Shown in pieces: positions 36,369-43,565 of a stretch of 48,530 bases of DNA. The position numbers and the translations under genes were made by a program. A model generated the notes under the pieces. It searched no databases. It worked only from the letters and a program-made list of their open reading frames with translations, and was not told where the DNA came from. Source of the stretch: Pseudobdellovibrionaceae bacterium (GTDB lineage Bacteria; Bdellovibrionota; Bdellovibrionia; Bdellovibrionales; Bdellovibrionaceae); the NCBI GenBank assembly GCA_030158485.1, contig JAOASS010000008.1:1-48530 (forward strand), given 5' to 3'. Within the stretch, counting starts at the first letter, position 1. The number at the start of each line of letters is the position of its first letter.

Positions 36369-36614
36369 TTATGCGACTGTAAACACTTCGTAAAACGATA
36401 CGACAAGGGCCGCCAAGAAAAAGCAAGTCATCACCGCCCAGCAAAAAATTTTATAAGATTTTTTGACACCCAGAGCCCTTTTAGACCACCGAGTTTCATT
36501 GTAGATCGGCACTCTTTCGCGAATGGCTCCGATTAGAAATGAACAGCCTAGACAAAAAAGACAAACTGAAGTTAGCGACCCTATCATAAGATCAGAATTC
36601 ATCATAAGTCTCAT
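36369..36614 (-). CDS. Small two-helix membrane protein
   Basis: Up to 81 residues with two hydrophobic helices (about 10-30 and 57-78) joined by a basic loop. Several ATGs are possible; the one at 36605 has GAGA a few bases upstream and may be the true start. It lies 19 bases upstream of the aldehyde dehydrogenase gene on the same strand. The opposite-strand open frame is a shadow. Function unknown. Confidence 0.6.
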   Translation of the reverse strand: MRLMMNSDLMIGSLTSVCLFCLGCSFLIGAIRERVPIYNETRWSKRALGVKKSYKIFCWAVMTCFFLAALVVSFYEVFTVA

Positions 36615-36646
36615 TTCGGCACGAAAACAATTTAAGAAGAGTCCAG

Positions 36647-36661
36647 AATCAAGCCTTGATT
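36647..36661. promoter_or_regulatory. Palindrome upstream of the small membrane protein gene
   Basis: AATCAAG-C-CTTGATT is a perfect 7+1+7 palindrome about 33 bases upstream of the first ATG of the 36369-36614 gene. It has the size and symmetry of a repressor operator. Confidence 0.35.
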
Positions 36662-36667
36662 TTTATC

Positions 36668-36694
36668 AAAAACAAGTCGACTTACGGCTTGTTT
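36668..36694 (-). terminator. Intrinsic terminator after the exported methyltransferase-like gene
   Basis: On the minus strand AAACAAG (36694-36688), an 11-base loop, then CTTGTTT (36676-36670) and further T residues. It lies about 40 bases downstream of the gene that ends at 36735. Confidence 0.55.
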
Positions 36695-36734
36695 AAAGAA
36701 TGTCGATTGAAGACTTCTTGAGAGAATTTTGAAT

Positions 36735-37484
36735 TCAGTTTTTAATTTTGAATCGACGAAAAGGAGGCTTTGAAGCTTCCTCTAATTGGATTAATTCCAA
36801 TTTTGGAATGGACACTTGTTGTGATACTTTCGTTATTTTTAAAATACCGCGTTGACCTTCGACTTGAATTCCTGAAATTCTTTTCAAAAACTCTGTCAAA
36901 GAAAGACGCTCTTTTTGAGATTCAATAAGGGTGTGTCGATGGCTTGAGTAGATATAGATTTCTCCATTAAGATTCAAGCGGTTCAAGATGATATTTAAAC
37001 TTTTTTCGAGATCCAGTGTGTAGCTTAAGACTCCAAAAAAATCTGTCATCAACTGAGCTTTTGGAATTTCTTGAACTGGAATATCTTCCAACAGTCGACT
37101 TTGAAAAACCTGAAGACGATTTTGATAATTCGAAATTCCAAACCAACGACCTAACTTGTAAGTGATCAACACGACTTTTCCGGACTTTAAATTCAGGTTT
37201 TTTGATTTCAAATAGTCTTCAACAGCACGGCCTTCTCCGCCACCTAAATCAATCCAAACTTGATGGGGCTCTAGCTTATTGAGTGACAGTTCAAAATCGG
37301 AATGAAGCCCTTGAATGTACTCACCTAGTCCCCGACCGGTAAAAAACGAATTTTTAAGAACAGCTTTGCAAGTCAGCGATAAATTGACTGACTGGCTGGG
37401 ACTGGCTTGAAGCTTGAGTGCAAAAGCTAGGCACAGGCCCAAAATTGTCAGACAAAAACGACCCAAATGACTTCTAAAGGCCAT
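36735..37484 (-). CDS. Methyltransferase-fold protein with a signal peptide
   Basis: 249 residues. The N-terminus is a standard signal peptide (basic start, hydrophobic core about 10-25, cleavage likely after LQA at 27). The rest resembles a class I SAM-dependent methyltransferase: motif I is WIDLGGGEGRAVEDYL (DLGGGEG at 79-85), followed by VVLITYKLG and a later LNLNGEIYIYSS strand. An exported SAM enzyme would be unusual because SAM is cytoplasmic, so it may bind another ligand or the N-terminus may be a membrane anchor. Single gene with its own terminator. Confidence 0.7.
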   Translation of the reverse strand: MAFRSHLGRFCLTILGLCLAFALKLQASPSQSVNLSLTCKAVLKNSFFTGRGLGEYIQGLHSDFELSLNKLEPHQVWIDLGGGEGRAVEDYLKSKNLNLKSGKVVLITYKLGRWFGISNYQNRLQVFQSRLLEDIPVQEIPKAQLMTDFFGVLSYTLDLEKSLNIILNRLNLNGEIYIYSSHRHTLIESQKERLSLTEFLKRISGIQVEGQRGILKITKVSQQVSIPKLELIQLEEASKPPFRRFKIKN

Positions 37485-37725
37485 AAATTAAGCTTGGCTG
37501 AGATAGACTTTGCATCCTTTTTGAGATTGCAAATCCTTGACCCTCAAAATGCGAACGAATTGAATCAAAGGAAATGATACCGAAAAGGGGAGTAGCCATA
37601 TCGAACTGACTCGTTAAAAATCCTACGAAAAAACCACTGAATCACGAGGGCTGCTGCAACGCTTTGCAGAACCGCTGAGTGGCTCTGCAAAGTGTTGACT
37701 TGAGGCCACCACTTTATGGCACGTT
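37485..37725. other. Intergenic region with a long hairpin
   Basis: About 240 bases without a gene. The notable element is an inverted repeat: ACGCTTTGCAGA (37659-37670) and TCTGCAAAGTGT (37684-37695), 12-base arms with one mismatch that is a G-U pair in RNA, loop 13. It lies downstream of the 106-residue gene and may end or stabilise its message. Confidence 0.45.
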
Positions 37726-38046
37726 CTATTTTTTCTTTTCGATTTCGATTTCGGCTTTGATTTTGAATTTGTGGGATTCAGCGAATTTTGAGAGTTCTTG
37801 AATCCAATCGATTTTTGATACGATGCCATTGATTTCTTTTGCAACTCGAGAAGTGAGCTCTTCTTTTGATTTATTGGCGCCCGATAAAAGAGCTTCTAAG
37901 AGTTCTTTTGGTAGCTTTAAATCCGCCACATATTTGCGAATACCTTCTTCGGTCATAAAAGCCGCCGAAACGCCAGCCGAGAAAACTTTTTTTAAAGTTT
38001 CGCTGACTCCTGCTTTGTCTTCTTTATCGTTTTTATCTGACGCCAT
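37726..38046 (-). CDS. Small conserved-looking helical protein
   Basis: 106 residues, highly charged, no signal peptide. A helical stretch (SAGVSAAFMTEEGIRKYV) is followed by PKELLEALLSGANKSKEEL and a Lys/Glu-rich tail ending in KKK. The composition resembles phasin-like or granule-associated helical proteins, but that is only a suggestion. Its start overlaps the end of the START-domain gene by 14 bases, so the two are likely cotranslated. Confidence 0.65.
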   Translation of the reverse strand: MASDKNDKEDKAGVSETLKKVFSAGVSAAFMTEEGIRKYVADLKLPKELLEALLSGANKSKEELTSRVAKEINGIVSKIDWIQELSKFAESHKFKIKAEIEIEKKK

Positions 38047-38464
38047 AAAGCTGCTTTATTCTTTTGTGATAAGCTGAAATCATATTGGGTAAGTTCACAC
38101 TGACAAGAGCATTTGCGATGGGACCAGGAACAAACATTCCAAAAGTGGCTTCAACGTCATAAGTGGCTCGGCATTTACCGGCTTCTTCTTGCATTTTCCA
38201 GAATCCTTTTGATGTCTTAAACACATCACCTGAAGCAAACTCCCAAGAAACCAGATTCGGAGTTTCATTCATCCACATTGTATAAGTAAAAGATTTAAGA
38301 ACAGACACTTTGTATTCGACAAGCTTTCGCGAACCTTCTGTTTTTAAAACTTTGCAAGATTTAACTTCACTTAAAAATTCCGGATACTTTTCGTAATCCG
38401 TCACAATTTTGTAAAGCTGTTCTGTGCTGCAGGGAAATAATTCAGTTGTTGCTGCCTTTGCCAT
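38033..38464 (-). CDS. START/SRPBCC-domain protein of the Coq10/RatA type
   Basis: 143 residues that match the single-domain SRPBCC family of coenzyme-Q-binding Coq10 and ribosome-associated RatA: IVTDYEKYPEFLSEVKSCKVL near the start, a central set of antiparallel strands (VEYKVSVLKSFTYTMWM) and a C-terminal helix NLPNMISAYHKRIKQLYG. It may bind a hydrophobic ligand such as a quinone. Overlaps the next gene by 14 bases. Confidence 0.85.
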   Translation of the reverse strand: MAKAATTELFPCSTEQLYKIVTDYEKYPEFLSEVKSCKVLKTEGSRKLVEYKVSVLKSFTYTMWMNETPNLVSWEFASGDVFKTSKGFWKMQEEAGKCRATYDVEATFGMFVPGPIANALVSVNLPNMISAYHKRIKQLYGVR

Positions 38465-38498
38465 AATGTCATTATTGGGCGGCTTATTCGGCTAAAGG

Positions 38499-38795
38499 TC
38501 AACTTTTTTTAAGACCTTTAAACAGAGCTTCCGCCGCAGACAAAGCGCTTTCTTTTTCATCCATAATTTGAAGTCCCCCTTTTCGAGGCTTAAAAAAGTC
38601 GCAAAGATTGGATCGTTCTTTTTCTAGGACCCGGTCGGCTTGTGTTTCCTGACATTCATTGTAAACTTTGGCATCATAAAAATGGCAATTTCGACAACAT
38701 CTAACATCCGACTTGCATCGATAGCACTCTTCTTTGCGACTAACGGGTTCCAGGACTTCAAGTTTTTCATGACATTTAAAACAAAAGACTTCCAT
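38499..38795 (-). CDS. Cysteine-rich zinc-ribbon-type protein
   Basis: 98 residues. The first half carries paired cysteines: CFKC (5-8), CYRC, then CCRNCHFYD, NECQE and LCDFF. Two CxxC knuckles form a likely zinc ribbon; the C-x2-C-x-FYD...C-x-E...C-D-FF block looks like a conserved module that may bind a second metal. The tail is a short acidic helix. Lies between the START-domain gene and glpX on the same strand. Molecular role unknown. Confidence 0.75.
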   Translation of the reverse strand: MEVFCFKCHEKLEVLEPVSRKEECYRCKSDVRCCRNCHFYDAKVYNECQETQADRVLEKERSNLCDFFKPRKGGLQIMDEKESALSAAEALFKGLKKS

Positions 38796-38814
38796 TTTAT
38801 TCGAGAACTTTCTG

Positions 38815-39780
38815 CTAAACGGAAAGTGGTTTTCTATTTAAATTGTGACTTGCTTCAACAAAGCGAGTCGTTCCTGTTTTTGAACGCATCACAACCGAAT
38901 GGGTTTCCACTCGATGCCCGCTTCTAAACTTAACACCTTTTAAAAGAGGCCCATCTGTCACTCCGGTCGCAATAAACATAACGGAGCCGCTGGCTAGTTC
39001 ATCACAAGAAAATTTCTGGTGAAGATCTTTAATTCCCATTTTCAAGGCCCGACCTTTTTCTTCTTCGTTCCGGTACTTCAGTCTTCCTTGAAAATCACCG
39101 CCTAAGCACTGCATGGCAGCTGCTGAGATAACACCTTCTGGAGCTCCACCGATTCCAATAAGCAAATCGATTCCTGTTTGTTCAAATCCGGCCGCAACAG
39201 CTGCGGAAACATCGCCGTCACCAATTAACTGAATACGTGAACCTAATTTCCTGACTTCTGCGATCAAGTCCGCATGCCGAGGTCGATCTAAAATCACGAC
39301 TGTGATTTCGCTGACTGATTTCCGAAGAGCTTCAGCCACTCTGTGAATATTTTCAGTTGCTGATTTATCAATATCGATGGCGCCTTTTGCACCAGGACCA
39401 CAAGCGATTTTGTCCATATAAGTATCAGGTGCGTGCAAAAACCGCCCTTTTTCAGCAACGGCGATCACGGAAATAGCGCCGACTCCACCGTTTGCACAAA
39501 TAGTCGTTCCCTCAAGAGGATCAAGAGCAATATCCACGGCCGGGGAATCTTCCCCCCTTAAACCTACTTTTTCACCAATATAAAGCATCGGAGCTTCATC
39601 CCGCTCGCCTTCTCCGATCACAACAGTTCCATCAATTCGAACAGAGTCAAAAGCTTTTCTCATAGCATCAACAGCCGCTTGATCAGCTTGTTTTTCAAGG
39701 CCTCGACCCATCCAGCGGGATGAGGCTAACGCTGCGGCTTCTGTTATTCGAACAAACTCAAGGCTTAAGTTTCTTTCCAT
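38815..39780 (-). CDS. glpX: Class II fructose-1,6-bisphosphatase GlpX
   Basis: GlpX hydrolyses fructose-1,6-bisphosphate in gluconeogenesis. The 321 residues show GEGERDEAPMLYIGE (56-70), the metal site DPLEGTT, PDTYMDKIACG, GIGGAPEGVISAAA and MQCLGGDFQGRL. Length and motifs match bacterial GlpX. AAGGA eight bases before the ATG is a good ribosome-binding site. It diverges from pgsA across 52 bases. Confidence 0.95.
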   Translation of the reverse strand: MERNLSLEFVRITEAAALASSRWMGRGLEKQADQAAVDAMRKAFDSVRIDGTVVIGEGERDEAPMLYIGEKVGLRGEDSPAVDIALDPLEGTTICANGGVGAISVIAVAEKGRFLHAPDTYMDKIACGPGAKGAIDIDKSATENIHRVAEALRKSVSEITVVILDRPRHADLIAEVRKLGSRIQLIGDGDVSAAVAAGFEQTGIDLLIGIGGAPEGVISAAAMQCLGGDFQGRLKYRNEEEKGRALKMGIKDLHQKFSCDELASGSVMFIATGVTDGPLLKGVKFRSGHRVETHSVVMRSKTGTTRFVEASHNLNRKPLSV

Positions 39781-39832
39781 GTGACAAATCCTTTTGTTGA
39801 ATCCCTGTCGCTCCTGATTTAAACCTCATAAT

Positions 39833-40384
39833 ATGCCGAATTGGAAACGATTTTTACCCATTCAACTCACCTTTTCACGCATTTACGTTTTGGTGATTTT
39901 AATCCCGATGATTCTTCACACCGGTTTTTGGTGGGACCTCGGCGCCGGTCTTTTGTTTGCGCTGGCGTCACTCACAGATGCTTGGGATGGCGCTTTGGCT
40001 CGTAAATGGAACTTAGTTTCAAATTTCGGAAAATTTATGGACCCCGTGGCTGATAAAATCTTGGTTTCAAGCGTTTTAATTGTGCTCTTGTACTTAAACA
40101 AAATTGATCCCTGGTTAGTGATGGTTTTATTAGGACGTGATACTTTTATCGGCGGGGTCCGAAGTGCTGCGGCCGCTGACAATTTAGTGCTGGATGCCAA
40201 GCCCACAGGAAAATGGAAAACAGGTTTTCAGATGGTGGGAATTTCCATGGTGATCTTGGAAACTTTTCCTGGTCTTCCTTGGTTAGGCGACACAGGACGA
40301 GTGGTTTTATGGATCTCGGTTGTCTTAAGCTTAGTTTCGGGCTACCAATATTGGCAGTCATATAACGGAATTCGAAAGGGCTAA
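39833..40384 (+). CDS. pgsA: CDP-diacylglycerol:glycerol-3-phosphate phosphatidyltransferase
   Basis: An inner-membrane enzyme making phosphatidylglycerophosphate. The 183 residues contain the CDP-alcohol phosphotransferase signature D-x2-D-G-x2-A-R-x8-G-x3-D-x3-D (DAWDGALAR...GKFMDPVAD) and about four to five membrane helices. The N-terminal start (QLTFSRIYVL) is typical of PgsA. No Shine-Dalgarno sequence is visible; CATAAT directly precedes the ATG. Another CDP-alcohol transferase specificity cannot be fully excluded. Confidence 0.87.
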   Translation: MPNWKRFLPIQLTFSRIYVLVILIPMILHTGFWWDLGAGLLFALASLTDAWDGALARKWNLVSNFGKFMDPVADKILVSSVLIVLLYLNKIDPWLVMVLLGRDTFIGGVRSAAAADNLVLDAKPTGKWKTGFQMVGISMVILETFPGLPWLGDTGRVVLWISVVLSLVSGYQYWQSYNGIRKG

Positions 40385-40395
40385 AGCAGACTCGT

Positions 40396-40542
40396 ATGTT
40401 GGGATATTTTACGCCTTCTTCTTGGACACTGATTTTTTTAACGATTCTCATGAGTCTTTTTTTGCATGCTCAAAAAGTTTCGAAAGCCAAACACCCTTTA
40501 AAAATAAATTCGACTGTTTCTGCTAGTTTCTTGCGCCCTTAA
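40396..40542 (+). CDS. Possible 48-residue membrane peptide downstream of pgsA
   Basis: An ATG at 40396, 11 bases after the pgsA stop, opens 48 codons to a TAA at 40540-40542. The peptide has one hydrophobic helix (about 9-24, with W and L/I/F) and a basic, Lys-rich tail, a plausible single-span membrane peptide. The ribosome-binding site is weak, so this is tentative. Confidence 0.35.
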   Translation: MLGYFTPSSWTLIFLTILMSLFLHAQKVSKAKHPLKINSTVSASFLRP

Positions 40543-40564
40543 TTTGCTCAAATCCCTTATCTGC

Positions 40565-40771
40565 TTAATGAGTTTTGATCTTCTCAATAGGTTGTTTAAC
40601 TGAATCCTTTAGATTCTGATCGATTGCCGATTCCGAAATTTCTAACGCGCCGCCATTTTGAGCAGAAGCTGGTGTAGTTCGGCGGTTTTTCTCTGACAAA
40701 TTAAGTCCCCACCATTGCCCGCCAATAAAAAAAATGACCCCAAGAAAGGCCAACAAAATCAGTTTTTTCAT
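40565..40771 (-). CDS. Small single-span exported or membrane-anchored protein
   Basis: 68 residues: Lys-Lys start, hydrophobic helix about 4-24 (LILLAFLGVIFFIGGQWW), then a polar, helical tail. No lipobox. It looks like a signal anchor with a short periplasmic tail. No strong ribosome-binding site. It lies back-to-back with the tRNA-Gly promoter. Function unknown. Confidence 0.55.
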   Translation of the reverse strand: MKKLILLAFLGVIFFIGGQWWGLNLSEKNRRTTPASAQNGGALEISESAIDQNLKDSVKQPIEKIKTH

Positions 40772-40787
40772 AGCTGATAGATTGGCA

Positions 40788-40817
40788 TTGACTAAAAGGG
40801 TCTGGCAACAGTAGTTT
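40788..40817 (+). promoter_or_regulatory. Probable promoter of tRNA-Gly
   Basis: TTGACT at 40788-40793 and TAGTTT at 40812-40817 with 18-base spacing, about 24 bases before the tRNA 5' end. The -35 is strong and the -10 is weak. Confidence 0.45.
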
Positions 40818-40840
40818 TGTCTCTCATTTTACGAATAAAT

Positions 40841-40916
40841 GCGGGAGTAGCTCAGTTGATAGAGCGCTGCCTTGCCAAGGCAGAGGTCGCGGGTTTGAGC
40901 CCCGTTTCCCGCTCCA
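40841..40916 (+). tRNA. tRNA-Gly (anticodon GCC)
   Basis: 76 bases with encoded CCA. The acceptor stem GCGGGAG pairs with TTCCCGC (one G-U), the D arm begins AGCTCAGTTGATAGAGC, the anticodon stem CTGCC/GGCAG frames the loop TTGCCAA (anticodon GCC), and the T loop is GGTTTGAGCC-like. Discriminator U fits glycine. Confidence 0.96.
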
Positions 40917-40948
40917 ATTCACATGGCTCCCTTCGGGGATGAATTGGA
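40913..40948 (+). terminator. Hairpin immediately after (and overlapping) the tRNA 3' end
   Basis: Arms TCCAATTCA (40913-40921) and TGAATTGGA (40940-40948) are perfectly complementary, with an inner TCCC-TTCG-GGGA stem and stable tetraloop. The left arm includes the tRNA discriminator and CCA. There is no T-run directly after, so it may be a processing or 3'-protection hairpin as much as a terminator. Confidence 0.5.
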
Positions 40949-40966
40949 AATCCGCAGATAAGCCCT

Positions 40967-42217
40967 TTAAAAGGCTTTTGATTCTTCGGACAATCGATTC
41001 CAATAATTCAGATAGGAATTAAAAGTTTTAAGATCGTTGATTTTAAAAAGTGTTTCGTCATTGGTTCTAAGTGAAGTTGTGTTGAGATTATGCGACCCTG
41101 TCAAAACTAGGGTTTCTTTCTTTTTCATTCCATCCATTCGAGCATTGATCAAAATCACTTTTGAATGGATAGAATTGTTGGCTTTAATTTCGCCGTCTTT
41201 ACCTTTGTAAGGAAGTATTGCTAGATTTCGACCCAAATGTGAAACAACTTGTCGACCTGGCGAATCCTGATCGGGTTCGTCACGTACAATCACTTTTAGA
41301 TCACAACCTTGGTCAGATAAATCAGCCAGAAGCTTTGCTAAATAGGACCTGCCATCATCAAATCGGGATTGAATCACACGAATTTTCGAACCTGGCAGAT
41401 CACAACGAACTTGTTCGAGAATTTTTTGAACAGGATCAGATCCTAACAAACGTGGAAAAAAATAAGACTTCAATCCTTTTTGACCATCGAGTGTTTCAGT
41501 TTTCTTTAAATTAAAAGAATCTTTTTTTAATTTTTTCCAGTAATTCATCATGCCATCATAAAAGGGCTTGTCGTTTTTGATCACAACAAGATCGTTATAG
41601 TTTTTCAATTGCCCTTCCGTCAAATTGGCAGAGGTTTGGGCCACAATGTATTCTGAAATTTTATTTTGTCCTGAAACTTTTAAGCTTTGCTTAAGTTTTG
41701 AAAAAAGAAAAAACTTGTTATGGTTAATCCAAAGTCCCGTGCAAGAGCCCTTGCAAAATGTGATGCAGCTTTTTTTTCCACATTTTAAACCCGGAAGCCC
41801 TTGCGCTCCGTTGACTAAAATATTCAGTGCCGCTCCCACTTTTTTTACTTGATCTAAGTTTTTATCGTCCATCACCAGTTCGATAGAAGCACCCCGAGCT
41901 TGAGCTTCAAGCATCGCCATCGCGACCGGCACGCGACTGAAAGTGTAAAGACTGACGTTGATTTTCGTGGACTCATCTGCTTGTTGAAAAAGTTGAATGA
42001 TTTGATCTTCTAATAGAGTTGACGAGTCACCGCCAAAACCAGGAGTATTAAAATAAGTTTCAATTTCCTGAAGACTTGATAATGATGGTTCTGGGGTACT
42101 TTCAGTCATTGATTGAATGTCTTCGCGCACACCAAATTCCTGAGCTTTTAAAAACTGAGTCTGCAGAAAAAGAAGGGAAAATAAAAAAATGAATCTTTTG
42201 AATTTAAAAAATGGCAT
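40967..42217 (-). CDS. Exported phospholipase D-fold protein
   Basis: 416 residues with a signal peptide (cleavage near LKAQ at 25). Two HxK motifs mark the two halves of a PLD fold: HNK at 166-168 and HSK at 351-353, the second followed by TGSHNLN and NDE. The first half has a small insert with cysteines at 146, 151, 155 and 159, probably disulfide-bonded. Such exported PLD proteins can be phospholipases or nucleases; which one is not readable. It has its own candidate promoter at 42270-42275, 66 bases after the DUF1501 gene. Confidence 0.85.
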   Translation of the reverse strand: MPFFKFKRFIFLFSLLFLQTQFLKAQEFGVREDIQSMTESTPEPSLSSLQEIETYFNTPGFGGDSSTLLEDQIIQLFQQADESTKINVSLYTFSRVPVAMAMLEAQARGASIELVMDDKNLDQVKKVGAALNILVNGAQGLPGLKCGKKSCITFCKGSCTGLWINHNKFFLFSKLKQSLKVSGQNKISEYIVAQTSANLTEGQLKNYNDLVVIKNDKPFYDGMMNYWKKLKKDSFNLKKTETLDGQKGLKSYFFPRLLGSDPVQKILEQVRCDLPGSKIRVIQSRFDDGRSYLAKLLADLSDQGCDLKVIVRDEPDQDSPGRQVVSHLGRNLAILPYKGKDGEIKANNSIHSKVILINARMDGMKKKETLVLTGSHNLNTTSLRTNDETLFKINDLKTFNSYLNYWNRLSEESKAF

Positions 42218-42262
42218 CTTTATTTATTCCCGTTAAAACGTGACTGACTTCTGACTTTAATT

Positions 42263-42275
42263 CTGAAGAATTATA
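42263..42275 (-). promoter_or_regulatory. Candidate promoter of the PLD-fold gene
   Basis: A consensus TATAAT (minus strand, 42275-42270) preceded by a T-run, about 50 bases upstream of the ATG at 42217. The -35 region is poor, so this is tentative. Confidence 0.35.
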
Positions 42276-42283
42276 AAAAAAAA

Positions 42284-43546
42284 TCAAGTTTTAAGCACCT
42301 GCTTAAGCGAACTGATTTTTTTTAAATTTCCGCCCATCAAATTAATATTAAGACCCATGGCATCCGACACGGTCCTGATAACATTCTGGGGCGTAATTGG
42401 AATTCCGGATCCGATCTCACTTCGTTTTTCAATGACTTGGTTTTTTTCAAGGTTCAGATGAAGCCCCGTTAAATAAGGAATTCCAATTGCAGAAATATTT
42501 CTTTCAATAATTTGACTTCCACCTTGCACCACTTGTCCCTTAATTCCTCGTCCTGCTAGCAAAGCAGAATTAGCCCAAGGATTATGATCCTTTCCACGAG
42601 CCGGATTTAAAGCCGGAGTTCTTGAAAATTCTGAAGTGATCATAAAAGTTGTCATATCAAAAAGTGACTTTCCATTTTTATACTCAATTGATTTAAAGAG
42701 ATTGAACAGGTTGTTCACAGATGCCCAACCTTTTGCTTGCTCTTCCAGATGTCTTCCTGGGTGATTATCATGAGTATCCAGATTCATCACAGGAGCTAAA
42801 ACTGCAGTCCGAGCCAGGCCTGTTTTAAATGCAGCTGCCATCAAACCTATTTCATTGTCTTGGGAAGAAGAACCCATTTGCGATAAGTACTGATTCATTA
42901 AAGTTTGAGCTGAATGAAGCTTAGATTCAAGCACGTTGGCTTCTTTTACTTTCTGTAAAATGCCAGACTTCGCATTTTTGATAAAAGTATGAGATGAAAA
43001 ATCACTTTTCGAATTTAAAGCTTCCAGAGCCGAATTGAAATTTGTTGTCTGATTAGGCCGCTCGCCTATTGGAATGGGATTTGATGTTAAAACAGAAAAA
43101 AATGATTTCGGAAGTGTCAAATCTAATTCTAAATTCAAAGCTGCTCGGTGATTAAGAACATCACCGGTCAAAGCGTAATCACGTAAACTTTCGTGACCAT
43201 TATCATTTGTACTCATCATAATTCCGTTAATAACACTGATATCATTTAAGTGCGGAGTCATTGCTTTCATCGCAGGCCCTAAAGCACTGGAACCCCAATT
43301 GATAAGGTCACTGGGACTGTATTCAAGAAAATAATCTGATTCCAGTGGACGTTTTGACTTAATCCAAGGATCTAAAGATAAAGAAATATCCCAGGCTCCT
43401 TCAAATATAACCGTCACAAAAAAGCCTTCCCAGTCATCATGGCCCCAAGTCGTTTGATTTTGAAAAGTTTGGGCCATCGAGCGCTGGCCAGACGCCAGCA
43501 GCAGAGCTTGTAAACTAAATAATTCTAAAAAATCACGTCTTTTCAT
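42284..43546 (-). CDS. DUF1501-family exported protein with Tat-type signal
   Basis: 420 residues. The start MKRRDFLELF matches the twin-arginine motif RRxFL, with a hydrophobic segment ending SMAQ at 26. The body has DUF1501 landmarks: VINGI followed by DNGHESLRDYALTG, a conserved DTHDNH-like segment, TSEFSRTPALN and KDHNPWANSALLAGRGIKG. DUF1501 proteins have an alkaline-phosphatase/sulfatase-like fold and are often paired with cytochrome-type DUF1592/DUF1588 proteins, as here. GAGG lies five to six bases before the ATG. The catalytic activity of the family is not established to my knowledge. Confidence 0.85.
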   Translation of the reverse strand: MKRRDFLELFSLQALLLASGQRSMAQTFQNQTTWGHDDWEGFFVTVIFEGAWDISLSLDPWIKSKRPLESDYFLEYSPSDLINWGSSALGPAMKAMTPHLNDISVINGIMMSTNDNGHESLRDYALTGDVLNHRAALNLELDLTLPKSFFSVLTSNPIPIGERPNQTTNFNSALEALNSKSDFSSHTFIKNAKSGILQKVKEANVLESKLHSAQTLMNQYLSQMGSSSQDNEIGLMAAAFKTGLARTAVLAPVMNLDTHDNHPGRHLEEQAKGWASVNNLFNLFKSIEYKNGKSLFDMTTFMITSEFSRTPALNPARGKDHNPWANSALLAGRGIKGQVVQGGSQIIERNISAIGIPYLTGLHLNLEKNQVIEKRSEIGSGIPITPQNVIRTVSDAMGLNINLMGGNLKKISSLKQVLKT

Positions 43547-43565
43547 AAATCCTCACGATCGTGGC

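Noticed and set aside
37623-37844. 73-residue minus-strand frame overlapping the 106-residue gene
   Set aside because: Shifted reading of the Lys/Glu-rich tail; spans the hairpin and shows no start signal.
42257-42275. Hairpin TAATTC/GAATTA between the DUF1501 and PLD genes as a terminator
   Set aside because: For minus-strand transcription the T-run comes before the hairpin, so it does not fit an intrinsic terminator; the same bases hold a better -10 element.
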